From NCBI GenBank assembly GCA_934394435.1, contig CAKRRN010000003.1, positions 1-64,000 on the forward strand: a stretch of DNA of 64,000 bases, written 5' to 3'. The notes beneath the pieces were generated by a model, which saw nothing but the letters and a program-made list of their open reading frames with translations, searched no databases and had not been told where the DNA came from. This document shows positions 1 to 8,683 of this stretch, piece by piece. Made by a program: the position numbers and the translations under genes. This DNA comes from an uncultured Bacteroidaceae bacterium (GTDB lineage Bacteria > Bacteroidota > Bacteroidia > Bacteroidales > Bacteroidaceae). The stretch's first letter is position 1. The number at the start of each line of letters is the position of its first letter.

Positions 1-275
1 CGCTCCCTCTCCAAGGAGGGGAAGAGAGAACTACACCAGACAAGGGTAGCCTCCTCTTCCCCTCCTTCCCCTTTCTCTCCCCCCCAAAAAAAAGACCCTC
101 GCAAGACCAGGTCCCTCTCTTTTCTCTCCCCAACCCACAAAAGTTCTCCCTCCCTCCTCCTCCCCTCATAAAAATGTGAATAAAAGTAAAATACGTGGTG
201 TGAGTGCGGAAAAAAAAGTATATTTGCGAGAGAAACGAGAACTTTTGACCAAATATTAACTAAAATCAAACCATT
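1..275. other. Gene-less left edge with homopyrimidine tracts
   Basis: No gene is visible before base 276. The first 20 bases can fold into a small hairpin (CTCTCC / GGAGGG) and may be the end of an upstream transcription unit. Three almost pure C/T runs follow on the plus strand at about 50-85, 112-131 and 144-167, separated by short purine-containing segments. The last 100 bases are A-rich and carry the candidate promoter of the giant secreted protein gene. Confidence 0.6.
219..226 (+). promoter_or_regulatory. Candidate -7 box (TATATTTG) of the giant protein gene
   Basis: TATATTTG matches the Bacteroidetes -7 consensus TAnnTTTG and lies about 50 bases before the ATG at 276. No clear TTTG -33 element is seen 19-21 bases upstream, so the call rests on the -7 box and its position. 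Confidence 0.45.
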
Positions 276-3200
276 ATGAAACAGAAATTACTGTTATTTC
301 TGGCTTCGCTGGCAGTAACCTTTAGCGCTGGTGCGGAAGACACGGGCTATTTGGGTTTCCTGCAAGGCGGAAGACATTCGGTAGACATTGCCGACTTGGG
401 AAACAACATGTGGCTTGTCAACGTGACGGGGGGAGACCCTTATGCTTTGATGACCCAAATTGAGACAGACTTGACGGAGGAGCAAAACACCGTGAAGTTT
501 GAGTACAAACTGAATCAAGACCTTGGCGGAGGTGTGGAATTCTTCTTCTCGCCTATTGCAGGTGGACGTGAGCAGCAGTTTATCCTTGAGCCGACAGACA
601 CTTGGACGGAAGCTCAAATCAACATCGGTGGCTCAAGAACCAATTTCACTTGGGGTAAGGCGGGTGACCAGTTGCGTTTCGACTTCGGAAACTCTGGTAC
701 AGGTGTGCTGCAGATACGCAACATCCGCATCGGTGCCTATGAGCCACCCGTGCTGGATGATCTGAAACAGGACGAAAGCGGAACGTGTCTGCTCTCCACA
801 GCCCAGGACCTTGAGACTTATGCTGGCTATGTAAACCAGGGAATGCAGTTGAATGCCAAGCTGGAGAAAGACATCGACTATACGGGTCACACCACGTTTA
901 TGGGTACCAACAGCTATTCGTACAGCTCCACCTTTGACGGTGCGGGGCATTCCATAACCGTGGGCTATGAGACCACAGGCGAATACCAGTGCCTCTTCCC
1001 CTACTTCGCAGGTACAATCAAGAACCTGACGGTGAAGGGTGACATCAAGACCTCGCACCCCCGTACGGCGGGTATCGTGGGAACCAGTACAAGTGGTTAT
1101 ATTACCAACTGCGTGAGCCAGGTGAACATCACCAGTACGGCAACTGGTAATACAGCCTATGGCGGCATCCTGTGTAATCACGCCTCAGCATACGTTTATC
1201 TGACAAACTGTATCTATACGGGTAAGATTACGGCTCCTGACGCCGAAAACGTAGGCGGACTCGTAGGGTGGAGCGCTGGAAGAACCACCATCACCAACTG
1301 TATCATGGCTGGCGACATCTCTGAGGTGGGCGGTGAGGACAACTACAACTTTGCACGACACCCAAGCGAGGTGACCGTGATAGGCAGCGTCTACACCCAA
1401 GAGACCAAGCAGACCAATAGCGGAAGCACACTGGTGACGATAGCTGACAATGGAATCGCAAGTGGTGAGTTGGCTTTCAGAGCAAATAACGTTATGGGCA
1501 AGAACGCCTTCTATCAGACATTGGGAGAGGATACCTATCCCGTGCCCTTCGATACTCACAAGCTTGTGTATGCTCAGGGGGATGTTCGTTGCGACGGTAC
1601 ACCCACAGGAGACAACATCTCCTTTACGAATGATGCTTCGGCATTGCCCTCTCACCAGTACGAAGATGGTTTCTGTACGGTGTGTGGCAGCGTGGATATG
1701 AACTTCGTACCACAGATAGACGGTGTGTACCAAATCGGTAACGCTGCCCAGCTCAACTGGCTGAGCAAGTATGTGAACATGGGTCACTCGGCAGACGCTG
1801 TGCTGACAGCAGACATCGACATGGAGGGCATAGACTTTGAGCCTATCGGTACACCTGACAAGAGGTTTACGGGCAGCTTCGACGGACAGTTGCACCGTAT
1901 CAGCAATCTGGTGGTGAACCGTCCGGAACAGCAGGGCGTAGGTCTCTTTGGTACTGTGACAGGCGGTGTGGTCATAAAGAATCTGATACTGGACGCCAGC
2001 TGCTCGATTACTGGTAAGTCTTATGCAGGTGTGGTTGGTTGCGCCAAGACCTCAGCCAACCTTACTATCTCATGCGTGGGCAATGAGGGTAGCGTGGTTG
2101 TGGCAGAACAGAACGGTGGCGGTATCTTCGGATGCAACGACGGAAACTGCGCCCAGCTGACCATGCGCAACTGCTATGTGACAGGAACCGTCAAGAGCGG
2201 ACGCGAGGGTGGAGCGCTCTCTGGTTGGGCATACGGCGCTTACATCACGGGCTGCTGGTCAACAGCATCAGTAGACGGTGTTGACAGTCAGGGCACTTCT
2301 ATGTATCGTGGCGATGCCTCATGCAACAATTCTTATTCTACCCACGGACAGTGTACGGCTATCACCATGGAGGAGGTAAGTAACGGTAAGTTGACTTACA
2401 TGCTCAATGGCGGACTGCAAACCAATCCTGTATGGTACCAGACTATTGGCGAGGACAACCAGCCTGTCTTCGACAAGACTCATGGATTGGTCTACCAAGT
2501 GGGCGATGAGTATGCTGATATTCATGACGAGGCAACATTGGCTGAATATAAGGAGCGTCTGCTGAACGAGGGACGCGCTTATGTGCAGGACCTGGTTGCC
2601 ACCACTTCTCTGATCAGCGCCTATGAGGAAGAACTCAACACCATAGAGTCTCTCAACACCATAGAGGAAATTATGGGTGAACTGCCCGAATGTACAGCCG
2701 CACGCACAAGCCTTGAGGCTTCTGTGGCTGCTTACGCCGCCTACAAGGCAAAGGTAGACGACACGAAGGCTTATCTGGAAAAGAACGTGGACTTCGAAGG
2801 TGAAAACCGCGATGAGCTGACAGACTATCTGGAGTCGAGCGATGAGCCTAACGACAAGTTCCCCAATGGCGGTGCTGACTACATCTACACCACACACGAG
2901 CTCTCCACGGAAGAGATCGTGGCAGAGACGGCTCAGATTGACCAGATGTTGGCTGACGCCATCAAGTATGGCTACCAGTCGGGTAGTGAGGTGACAGACC
3001 TGCTCACAAACGCAAACTTCGAGGATGGTGTCAATGGCTGGAGCGGTAGCTCGAAGGCTAACGGTACGATTAAGAGCGAGACCACGGGACTCTCTTCTGC
3101 AGAGTACTATGGTGAGGCTGCTGTCGACATGTACCAGACTCTGAATGGCGTAAGAAACGGTGTCTACGTGCTGGCTGTCAACGCAGCAAGCAGAGCGTTC

Positions 3201-5855
3201 AATGACCGTTACTCTACCTATTATAATACAAGCATCTATCTGAATGGAGACAACACATTCGTGCCCACTTCATACGAGACACGTATTCCTGCTGACGAGG
3301 CTGTGGATGGCGTGAACTGCTTCCTGACAGCAACAGGAAGTGACGGATCGGTTGACTTGCCCATCGAGGATAATGAGGGAAATGTGCTGGCTTATGCCAT
3401 CCACGGACGTACGAGTATGGCAAACGCAGCCAGTGCCGGACGCGCACAGAACTATCTGCTGACTCAGGTTACTGATGGCACTCTGACTGCAGGATTCCGT
3501 AAGTTGGCAGCTACGGCTGGTAGCGAATGGGCTGGACTGAGCAACATACATCTGTATTACTTCGCCACCTTGGACGAGGCTGAAGGCTACATGGACAAGG
3601 TACTGGCCTCGCAGGGAGCACGCGCCCAGGCAATCGTTGACTTTGAGTCGGATGATGTGGACTATGTGCAGAAACCCAACTGCCCACAGGCTATCAAGGA
3701 CGGTCTCAAGAAGGCTATTGAAGAGGTGGCTACTGCTACAGACGTGCAGCAGAAGTATGCACTGGTACAGACCTTCTCAGATCTCTTTAATCAGTATGCT
3801 GAGGGACGTGCCGCATACGTGGCAATGGCTGACGAGGCTGAGTTGCTTGCTGCTGTGGTGAGCGACCTGCAGGCTGAGGGTAAGATTGACGAGGCTGAAG
3901 GCACAAAGATTCAGACCACAGTAGAAAACTTCTGGGAGAATTACGACAAGGGTGCATACTCAACAGAAGAGGCTCTGGCTATGGAGGAACTGAAGAACAC
4001 TGGCGTGCAGCCAGACATCGTGAACGGAGTATGCGAGATTCGCAACAACGCTCAGATGGCTTACTATTCTGTGATGATCAACAAGGGCATCAGAAAGGAT
4101 GCCAAGTTGATGGCTGACATTGACTATTTCTCTTCAAGCCAGATCATGAACCAATACTATAATGTGTTCGATGGTAATAATCATACAATCACCTTGTCTA
4201 TCCAGACTGACAAGAACAATGCTGCCATCTTTGCCAACTCGGATAATGCTACGGTCAAGAATCTAACCATTCGAGGCAGTATCATCACAAACGGACAGTT
4301 TGCGGGTAGTGTGTTCGGTATTACAGGTGGTGGTACCAGCATTATCTCTAATGTGGCAAGTTATGTGGACATTGAGACAGGCGTTTCGGGTGATGGTACT
4401 CATGGAGGTTTCGTTGGTTGTGCAAATGCCAATGTGAATCTCACCAACTGTCTCTTTGCTGGTAGCATTAAGGGTACAAGCACAAACTGCTGTGGCGGAC
4501 TTGTGGGTTGGAGCTCTGCAACGGTGAGAGTGGAAAACTGTCTGCAGATCGGTACTTTCGACCTGGATGTGAACGGATGCAATACCATTTGCCGCAATCC
4601 TGGTGCTTGTGCAGTAAGCAACAGCTTCTATCTGAATGCTCTGGGTGATGTGCCTGCTGGTGCGAAGGGCGTTTCTGAGGACCAGCTCAAGAGTGGAGAG
4701 GTCTGCTACCTGCTCAACAAAGGACTCGACGTGAATCCCGCATGGTATCAGACACTGGGCCAGGATGCTACTCCTGTGCTCGATGCTACTCATAAGCTGG
4801 TTGGTAAGGCAGCAGATGGAACCTACAGCAACGAAGCACTCTCAGAAATGGCCAAGCATAAGGGTACAGCTGATGATCCTTATCCTCTGAGCAACGCAAC
4901 CGAACTTCAGGCTATGCGCAACTGTATGATTCCTGGTCGGATGACCTACTTCGTGCTGACCAACGATATTGATATGTCTGGCGTGAAGAACTGGGCAATC
5001 TTGAATCAAGAGAGTGATGTGTATGAAGGTAAGTCCTACAGCAACTATCTCAGCCTTGATGGTAAGGGCCATGTAATCAAGAACTTCACATGCTCTGGTG
5101 GTAATTATCCAAGCTTCTTCGGCGTACTTTGCGGCACGGTTCGTAATGTAGGCTTCGAGAATATGAGCATCACAAGCATCAATTCCGGTACAGGTATGCT
5201 GTGCAGCCACAGCAGTCATCCTAATTTCACAGACAAGGATGGTAATGTGCAGACTACCACGTTGGAGAACGTGTGGGTAAGCGGTGAAGTCCTGGGCGTG
5301 AAGTCTTATACAGGTGGATTGATTGGCCGTGTGTATGGTCCTACCGTGGTGAAGAACTGCTACGCAAATGTGAAACTGACCAGTACGGTAGAGGCTACAG
5401 GCGTGCTTGCCGCACGTGTGACAGCTCCCTTCACTGTTACCAATTTCTATGGCGCTGGTACAGTTCCCGAAGGTAAGGGTCTGGTTGGTACTACAGAGGG
5501 CAAGGGTGACGCTGTTGCCACCTACACCAACATCGTAGTATGGAACAACACCGAAAATATCTTTGGCGCACTGGCTGAGAACGACGTCACTACAGGCATT
5601 AGCTATTATGATGGCAGTAACTTTGCTGATTTGCAGAAGACCGTTGTCGGCTGGAACGACAAGATCTGGTCATGCAGCATGGAGGAAGGTGCTTATCCCG
5701 TACTGATAGGTCTTGCGGATGGTATCAACACCGTTGCAGGCAACACCGTTGCAGGTAAGTCTTCAGCCATCTACAACCTCAGCGGACAGCGCGTACAGAA
5801 GATGCAGAAGGGTAGTATCTACATCATCGGTGGCAAGAAGATTATGGTCAAGTAA
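276..5855 (+). CDS. Giant secreted GLUG-type beta-helix protein with T9SS-like tail
   Basis: This encodes 1859 residues with a Sec signal peptide (about 1-20). An N-terminal beta-sandwich-like region (about 20-155) is followed by four right-handed beta-helix units rich in GLUG-like phrases such as NVGGLVGWS (about 166-435, 472-740, 1246-1510 and 1529-1810). A helical segment (745-900), a second beta-sandwich beginning LLTNANFEDG (909-1085) and another helical segment sit between units 2 and 3. Three units end in a cap of the type WYQTxGxDxxPVxDxTHxLV (near 410, 717 and 1486). A GFCTVCG linker carries Cys467 and Cys470. The last 28 residues (YNLSGQRV, GSIYIIGGKKIMVK) look like motifs B, D and E of a type IX sorting domain. 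The function is unknown; surface adhesin or glycan binding is an inference. The start follows an A-rich leader, usual for the phylum. It is a paralogue of the minus-strand gene at 54007-59157. Confidence 0.9.
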   Translation: MKQKLLLFLASLAVTFSAGAEDTGYLGFLQGGRHSVDIADLGNNMWLVNVTGGDPYALMTQIETDLTEEQNTVKFEYKLNQDLGGGVEFFFSPIAGGREQQFILEPTDTWTEAQINIGGSRTNFTWGKAGDQLRFDFGNSGTGVLQIRNIRIGAYEPPVLDDLKQDESGTCLLSTAQDLETYAGYVNQGMQLNAKLEKDIDYTGHTTFMGTNSYSYSSTFDGAGHSITVGYETTGEYQCLFPYFAGTIKNLTVKGDIKTSHPRTAGIVGTSTSGYITNCVSQVNITSTATGNTAYGGILCNHASAYVYLTNCIYTGKITAPDAENVGGLVGWSAGRTTITNCIMAGDISEVGGEDNYNFARHPSEVTVIGSVYTQETKQTNSGSTLVTIADNGIASGELAFRANNVMGKNAFYQTLGEDTYPVPFDTHKLVYAQGDVRCDGTPTGDNISFTNDASALPSHQYEDGFCTVCGSVDMNFVPQIDGVYQIGNAAQLNWLSKYVNMGHSADAVLTADIDMEGIDFEPIGTPDKRFTGSFDGQLHRISNLVVNRPEQQGVGLFGTVTGGVVIKNLILDASCSITGKSYAGVVGCAKTSANLTISCVGNEGSVVVAEQNGGGIFGCNDGNCAQLTMRNCYVTGTVKSGREGGALSGWAYGAYITGCWSTASVDGVDSQGTSMYRGDASCNNSYSTHGQCTAITMEEVSNGKLTYMLNGGLQTNPVWYQTIGEDNQPVFDKTHGLVYQVGDEYADIHDEATLAEYKERLLNEGRAYVQDLVATTSLISAYEEELNTIESLNTIEEIMGELPECTAARTSLEASVAAYAAYKAKVDDTKAYLEKNVDFEGENRDELTDYLESSDEPNDKFPNGGADYIYTTHELSTEEIVAETAQIDQMLADAIKYGYQSGSEVTDLLTNANFEDGVNGWSGSSKANGTIKSETTGLSSAEYYGEAAVDMYQTLNGVRNGVYVLAVNAASRAFNDRYSTYYNTSIYLNGDNTFVPTSYETRIPADEAVDGVNCFLTATGSDGSVDLPIEDNEGNVLAYAIHGRTSMANAASAGRAQNYLLTQVTDGTLTAGFRKLAATAGSEWAGLSNIHLYYFATLDEAEGYMDKVLASQGARAQAIVDFESDDVDYVQKPNCPQAIKDGLKKAIEEVATATDVQQKYALVQTFSDLFNQYAEGRAAYVAMADEAELLAAVVSDLQAEGKIDEAEGTKIQTTVENFWENYDKGAYSTEEALAMEELKNTGVQPDIVNGVCEIRNNAQMAYYSVMINKGIRKDAKLMADIDYFSSSQIMNQYYNVFDGNNHTITLSIQTDKNNAAIFANSDNATVKNLTIRGSIITNGQFAGSVFGITGGGTSIISNVASYVDIETGVSGDGTHGGFVGCANANVNLTNCLFAGSIKGTSTNCCGGLVGWSSATVRVENCLQIGTFDLDVNGCNTICRNPGACAVSNSFYLNALGDVPAGAKGVSEDQLKSGEVCYLLNKGLDVNPAWYQTLGQDATPVLDATHKLVGKAADGTYSNEALSEMAKHKGTADDPYPLSNATELQAMRNCMIPGRMTYFVLTNDIDMSGVKNWAILNQESDVYEGKSYSNYLSLDGKGHVIKNFTCSGGNYPSFFGVLCGTVRNVGFENMSITSINSGTGMLCSHSSHPNFTDKDGNVQTTTLENVWVSGEVLGVKSYTGGLIGRVYGPTVVKNCYANVKLTSTVEATGVLAARVTAPFTVTNFYGAGTVPEGKGLVGTTEGKGDAVATYTNIVVWNNTENIFGALAENDVTTGISYYDGSNFADLQKTVVGWNDKIWSCSMEEGAYPVLIGLADGINTVAGNTVAGKSSAIYNLSGQRVQKMQKGSIYIIGGKKIMVK

Positions 5856-5903
5856 GAAAATGAGGACTGGCTCTTAGTCAGAACCGATAAAGCAGAAAGA
5901 AGG

Positions 5904-5931
5904 GGGGTGGATCTCACAGTAGGTCCACCCC
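5904..5931 (+). terminator. Hairpin terminator after the giant protein gene
   Basis: GGGGTGGA pairs with TCCACCCC across a 12-base loop, about 50 bases after the stop codon. The following bases are only moderately T-rich. Confidence 0.6.
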
Positions 5932-5952
5932 GTTCGTTCTCCGTTCGCAGCC

Positions 5953-5973
5953 ATCCGAAAAGCACCGTCTTAT
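5953..5973. repeat. 21-bp exact repeat, copy 1
   Basis: These 21 bases, beginning ATCCGAAAAGCACC, recur exactly at 7868-7888. Both copies lie downstream of a gene for a protein with a T9SS-like tail. Reading the minus strand, this copy runs directly into a CTAATGACCGATTTGGG element. Confidence 0.75.
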
Positions 5974-5986
5974 GCATCTTTAAACC

Positions 5987-6132
5987 CAAATCGGTCATTA
6001 GAAAATTTCGCTTCCATTTTGTCTCAGAATAGAGCAAAAGTCACGTGTTATGTTAGCATACAGATACTATAACGAGAGTATAACCTGCTATAGTCTAACT
6101 TTTTGCGTGGAAAAACTCTAATGACCGATTTG
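5987..6132. repeat. Inverted-repeat-bounded 146-bp intergenic element
   Basis: CAAATCGGTCATTAG (5987-6001) and its perfect reverse complement CTAATGACCGATTTG (6118-6132) bound a segment with no ORF. The same core recurs in other gaps of the window (about 41167, 47200, 47375, 53841). The ends resemble terminal repeats of a small non-coding element, but no target-site duplication is obvious. Confidence 0.6.
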
Positions 6133-6235
6133 TTTAATATATTTTTGAATCGGCTAACTCCGATTCTATTGTTTAATTTTAATTTATCGGTGAAAATTTA
6201 CCGAAGTATTGTTTTAATGTTATAGAAAATATATC

Positions 6236-6243
6236 TATATTTG
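6236..6243 (+). promoter_or_regulatory. Candidate -7 box (TATATTTG)
   Basis: TATATTTG lies about 90 bases before the ATG at 6335. A TTG (6209-6211) is 24 bases upstream, somewhat further than the usual 19-21. It probably drives the broken small gene and the 309-residue gene together. Confidence 0.4.
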
Positions 6244-6334
6244 TCGCGAGGTTGAAGTGCAAGCATTGCTAAAGACCGTTAATATAACACGTGAACATAT
6301 CTTTTATTATTAACAAACAAAACAACAAAACAAC

Positions 6335-6903
6335 ATGAAACTATTCTGATTTTAGGACTGGGGATTTATTCATCTAATGTCTACGCACAATTTGAAGTTG
6401 ATTCTTTGGGTAAAGTAAAGATTGGAGATAAGAATATGTACTCGCAACTATCTGTATATGCGGAGGGAAATGGGCAAACGGGCAATAATAATTCACTCAT
6501 GTCTATAGTGAGGAATGTGGGAATACATTCTTTATCAAAAAGTACAGATACATCATGCCCTGCCATCGGGGTGCTTGGAGAAGGTCAAGGAGGAGAATGC
6601 AATATAGGTGTATTAGGTTCTGCAAGCATGTCTCTTAAAGGATGGAATTCAGTCGGAATTTACGGTACTTCAACAGGAATATATCCCAATGCCCTAAAAT
6701 ATCCAGGAGTATACGCTGGCTATTTTGAGGGTCCTGTTTTAGCAACTGGGAAAATATATGGCAGCATTTATTCTTTAACGAGTGCTCCACAATCTTCTAT
6801 GTCCAAGAGTTCACTGCTGTCCGATGTAAATACAGATGGAGGAAATACGGTTATTGCAAAGGGAGCTACTTTTGTTGTGAAGCAATCATCCATAATAAGA
6901 TAA
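6335..6903 (+). pseudogene. Small secreted protein, signal peptide frameshifted
   Basis: The ATG at 6335 reads MKLF and stops at once. Adding one A to the AAA run at 6338-6340 would give MKTILILGLGIYSSNVYAQ, a classic signal peptide, in frame with the long ORF that continues to 6903. The long ORF by itself only has a TTG at 6406, downstream of the signal sequence. The mature part is about 170 residues, with a phrase like KVKIGDKN at its start and VYAGYFEGPVLATGKIYGS further on. These resemble the repeat-plus-stalk part of Bacteroidetes tail-fibre-like proteins, without a C-terminal chaperone domain. It may be a recent pseudogene, a sequencing error, or a slippage-controlled gene. It sits 14 bases before the 309-residue gene, so the two are probably co-transcribed. 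Confidence 0.7.
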
Positions 6904-6917
6904 AATAGTTTACAGAT

Positions 6918-7847
6918 ATGAAAAGTAAGATTTTGTTATCATTAGCTTTTTTGCTGTTGTATATGGTAAATGACGTGAAAGCTCAAACATTTTATCCCGA
7001 AGGGACTAAATGGACAGAGTTGCATTTGGACACGCAGAAGTATGACTCATGGTTCGATTCTATCAATGGTAAACATTTCCCGAATTACGAGTTGGTGGAC
7101 TATTACGTAAAAGGTGACACTATAGTCAATAATGATAGTTGCAGATATATTTGGCAACATAAGGAAGGGCAGCCAGACTCTATTGCCTATATTGTTTGTG
7201 AAAGGAATAATGTGGTGGCTGTGACAAAACCTTACGATGCAGGAAACCACGTAGAAGGACGACCTGACTTTCAGTACCCTGCCAACCTGTACGATTTTGA
7301 TTGGCAGTTGGGCAAAGAGCTACGTTTCGAAGATATGGAAGAATCTGCTACCACACGTTTTCCTGGCCATTCTTATTCCTTTGGAACAATCAAGAAGATC
7401 GAGAAAGGAAATTTTGGTACAAATAAAGTGTTAGAATATATTGGTATAGATGAGTTCATCACTTATACTACAGATATTCATGCGGGCGTACAGAAAAGTA
7501 TAAAAGAGCTTGACGGGGGAATAAAACTGATTAGAGGTATAGGTGTTGTAAGTTGGAATGCCAGCTCCTGTATCATGGCCCCATCGTGCCCTATTAGGAG
7601 AGAAGAGAATGGTTCTCCTTTGTATGGCAATTACCGCTCCATCCTTGTCCATTTTGAACGTGATGGAGAGGTGCTTTATGACTTATGGCCAAATGAGAAA
7701 GGAGAGTTGGTTACACGTATTCAGAAAAGCGAGGAAACAAAAAGTACCAGTGAATATATTTGCGATTTACAAGGGCGTAAACATCAGGATGTACCTAAAG
7801 ATGGTATTTATATAATCGGGGGAAAGAAGATAGTTGTTGTAAAATAG
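6918..7847 (+). CDS. Secreted hypothetical protein with T9SS-like tail
   Basis: This encodes 309 residues. A signal peptide (about 1-22, ending DVKAQ) leads into a beta-rich mature region whose family I do not recognise. The C-terminus reads CDLQGRKHQ, a short linker, then DGIYIIGGKKIVVVK, which matches the B, D and E motifs of type IX sorting tails and is nearly the same as the end of the giant protein upstream. The repeated W/Y/D-rich phrasing and a single domain suggest a small surface protein, but no catalytic motif is visible. It follows the frameshifted small gene by 14 bases and is followed by a copy of the 21-bp repeat. Confidence 0.85.
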   Translation: MKSKILLSLAFLLLYMVNDVKAQTFYPEGTKWTELHLDTQKYDSWFDSINGKHFPNYELVDYYVKGDTIVNNDSCRYIWQHKEGQPDSIAYIVCERNNVVAVTKPYDAGNHVEGRPDFQYPANLYDFDWQLGKELRFEDMEESATTRFPGHSYSFGTIKKIEKGNFGTNKVLEYIGIDEFITYTTDIHAGVQKSIKELDGGIKLIRGIGVVSWNASSCIMAPSCPIRREENGSPLYGNYRSILVHFERDGEVLYDLWPNEKGELVTRIQKSEETKSTSEYICDLQGRKHQDVPKDGIYIIGGKKIVVVK

Positions 7848-7867
7848 AGAAGAGTTTCTCGGGTGCT

Positions 7868-7888
7868 ATCCGAAAAGCACCGTCTTAT
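7868..7888. repeat. 21-bp exact repeat, copy 2
   Basis: This is identical to 5953-5973, including one flanking GC(C/T). It starts about 20 bases after the stop codon of the 309-residue gene. Confidence 0.75.
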
Positions 7889-8040
7889 TTAAAAACATGG
7901 CGACCTTTGCAGTCAAAAAGCTATGTCCAATTTAAATGAGAGTAATTATATATTTCCCCTATGTTTATCGGGTGAGCCGAAATCCTATCCGTTGGGCGAA
8001 AACTTATTTGTTGAAAAAGTGTTGAAAATGAGAGAAAAAA

Positions 8041-8071
8041 TTTGCTTGTTCGTGAAAAAGTCATACCTTTG
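8041..8071 (+). promoter_or_regulatory. Strong rplM operon promoter (TTTG-N19-TACCTTTG)
   Basis: TTTG at 8041-8044 and TACCTTTG at 8064-8071 have exactly 19 bases between them, the textbook Bacteroidetes primary-sigma arrangement. Transcription should start near 8078, giving a leader of about 135 nt. Confidence 0.85.
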
Positions 8072-8077
8072 CACGCC

Positions 8078-8213
8078 GATTATTATCAAGAGGGCATGAA
8101 AAATGCCTTCGCGGTTTGTGTGGATAGCCTCTTCCTTTGGCCAGGAGGGGTGGTCCGTGAATCAAGCCAAAACGAGAACAGTAACAAATTGAATAAAGAG
8201 TAAATCTATCGAA
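8078..8213 (+). promoter_or_regulatory. Structured 5' leader of rplM, candidate r-protein leader
   Basis: The predicted leader is GC-richer than its surroundings. It can form a small hairpin (AGGGCAT/ATGCCT, near 8091-8108) and a larger G/C arm in which GGATAGCC pairs with GGTGGTCC (about 8122-8156), enclosing CCTC/GAGG. A long, folded, uncoded leader before a ribosomal-protein operon suggests autoregulation by L13 or S9. I cannot assign it to a named RNA family. Confidence 0.5.
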
Positions 8214-8675
8214 ATGAATACTTTAAGTTACAAGACCATCTCTATCAACAAGGCGGCTGTCAAGAAAGAGTGGGTCGTAGTGGATGCTACAGACCAGGTG
8301 CTCGGTCGTTTGTGTACAAAGGTGGCTAAACTTCTCAGAGGTAAGTATAAGCCCGAGTTCACTCCCAATGTGGACTGCGGCGATAACGTTATCGTGGTGA
8401 ATGCAGATAAAATTCGCATCACAGGTAACAAGATGACTGATCGTGTGTATCTGTCGTATACAGGTTATCCCGGTGGTCAGCGCAAGGCAACTCCCGCTTC
8501 TATTCTGGCTAAGCCTAATGGTGCGGACAAGCTGATTCATAAGGTTGTTAAGGGTATGCTGCCTAAGAACAAGTTGGCTGATCAGCTGCTGGGCAATCTT
8601 TATGTTTATGGCGGTGCTGAGCACAAGCATGAATCTCAGAGCCCCAAGGCTATTGACATTAACCTCTATAAGTAA
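8214..8675 (+). CDS. rplM: Large ribosomal subunit protein uL13
   Basis: This encodes 153 residues, the usual Bacteroidetes length. It shows the family phrases WVVVDATDQVLGRLCTKVA, KYKPEFTPNVDCGDNVIVVN and the C-terminal GAEHKHESQSPKAI. L13 is an early-assembling 50S protein that binds 23S rRNA. It is first in rplM-rpsI-rpsB-tsf and lies 8 bases before rpsI. The ATG is preceded by an A-rich stretch rather than a Shine-Dalgarno sequence. Confidence 0.98.
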   Translation: MNTLSYKTISINKAAVKKEWVVVDATDQVLGRLCTKVAKLLRGKYKPEFTPNVDCGDNVIVVNADKIRITGNKMTDRVYLSYTGYPGGQRKATPASILAKPNGADKLIHKVVKGMLPKNKLADQLLGNLYVYGGAEHKHESQSPKAIDINLYK

Positions 8676-8683
8676 GAAAAGCG

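Larger units (their letters stand above)
5856..6334. other. Gene-less stretch with repeats and promoter
   Basis: No ORF here looks real. The stretch holds a terminator hairpin, one copy of a 21-bp repeat (5953-5973), an inverted pair of the CTAATGACCGATTTG element (5987-6001 and 6118-6132), two small hairpins (GAATCGG/CCGATTC near 6149-6168; CGGTGAAAATTTACCG at 6188-6203) and a TATATTTG box at 6236. Confidence 0.6.
7848..8213. other. Gene-less stretch before rplM
   Basis: It contains a weak hairpin (GAGAAgagTTTCTC) just after the previous gene, the second 21-bp repeat, a degenerate relative of the dispersed element (ATGTCCAATTTAAAT near 7923), then a strong promoter and the structured rplM leader. 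Confidence 0.6.
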
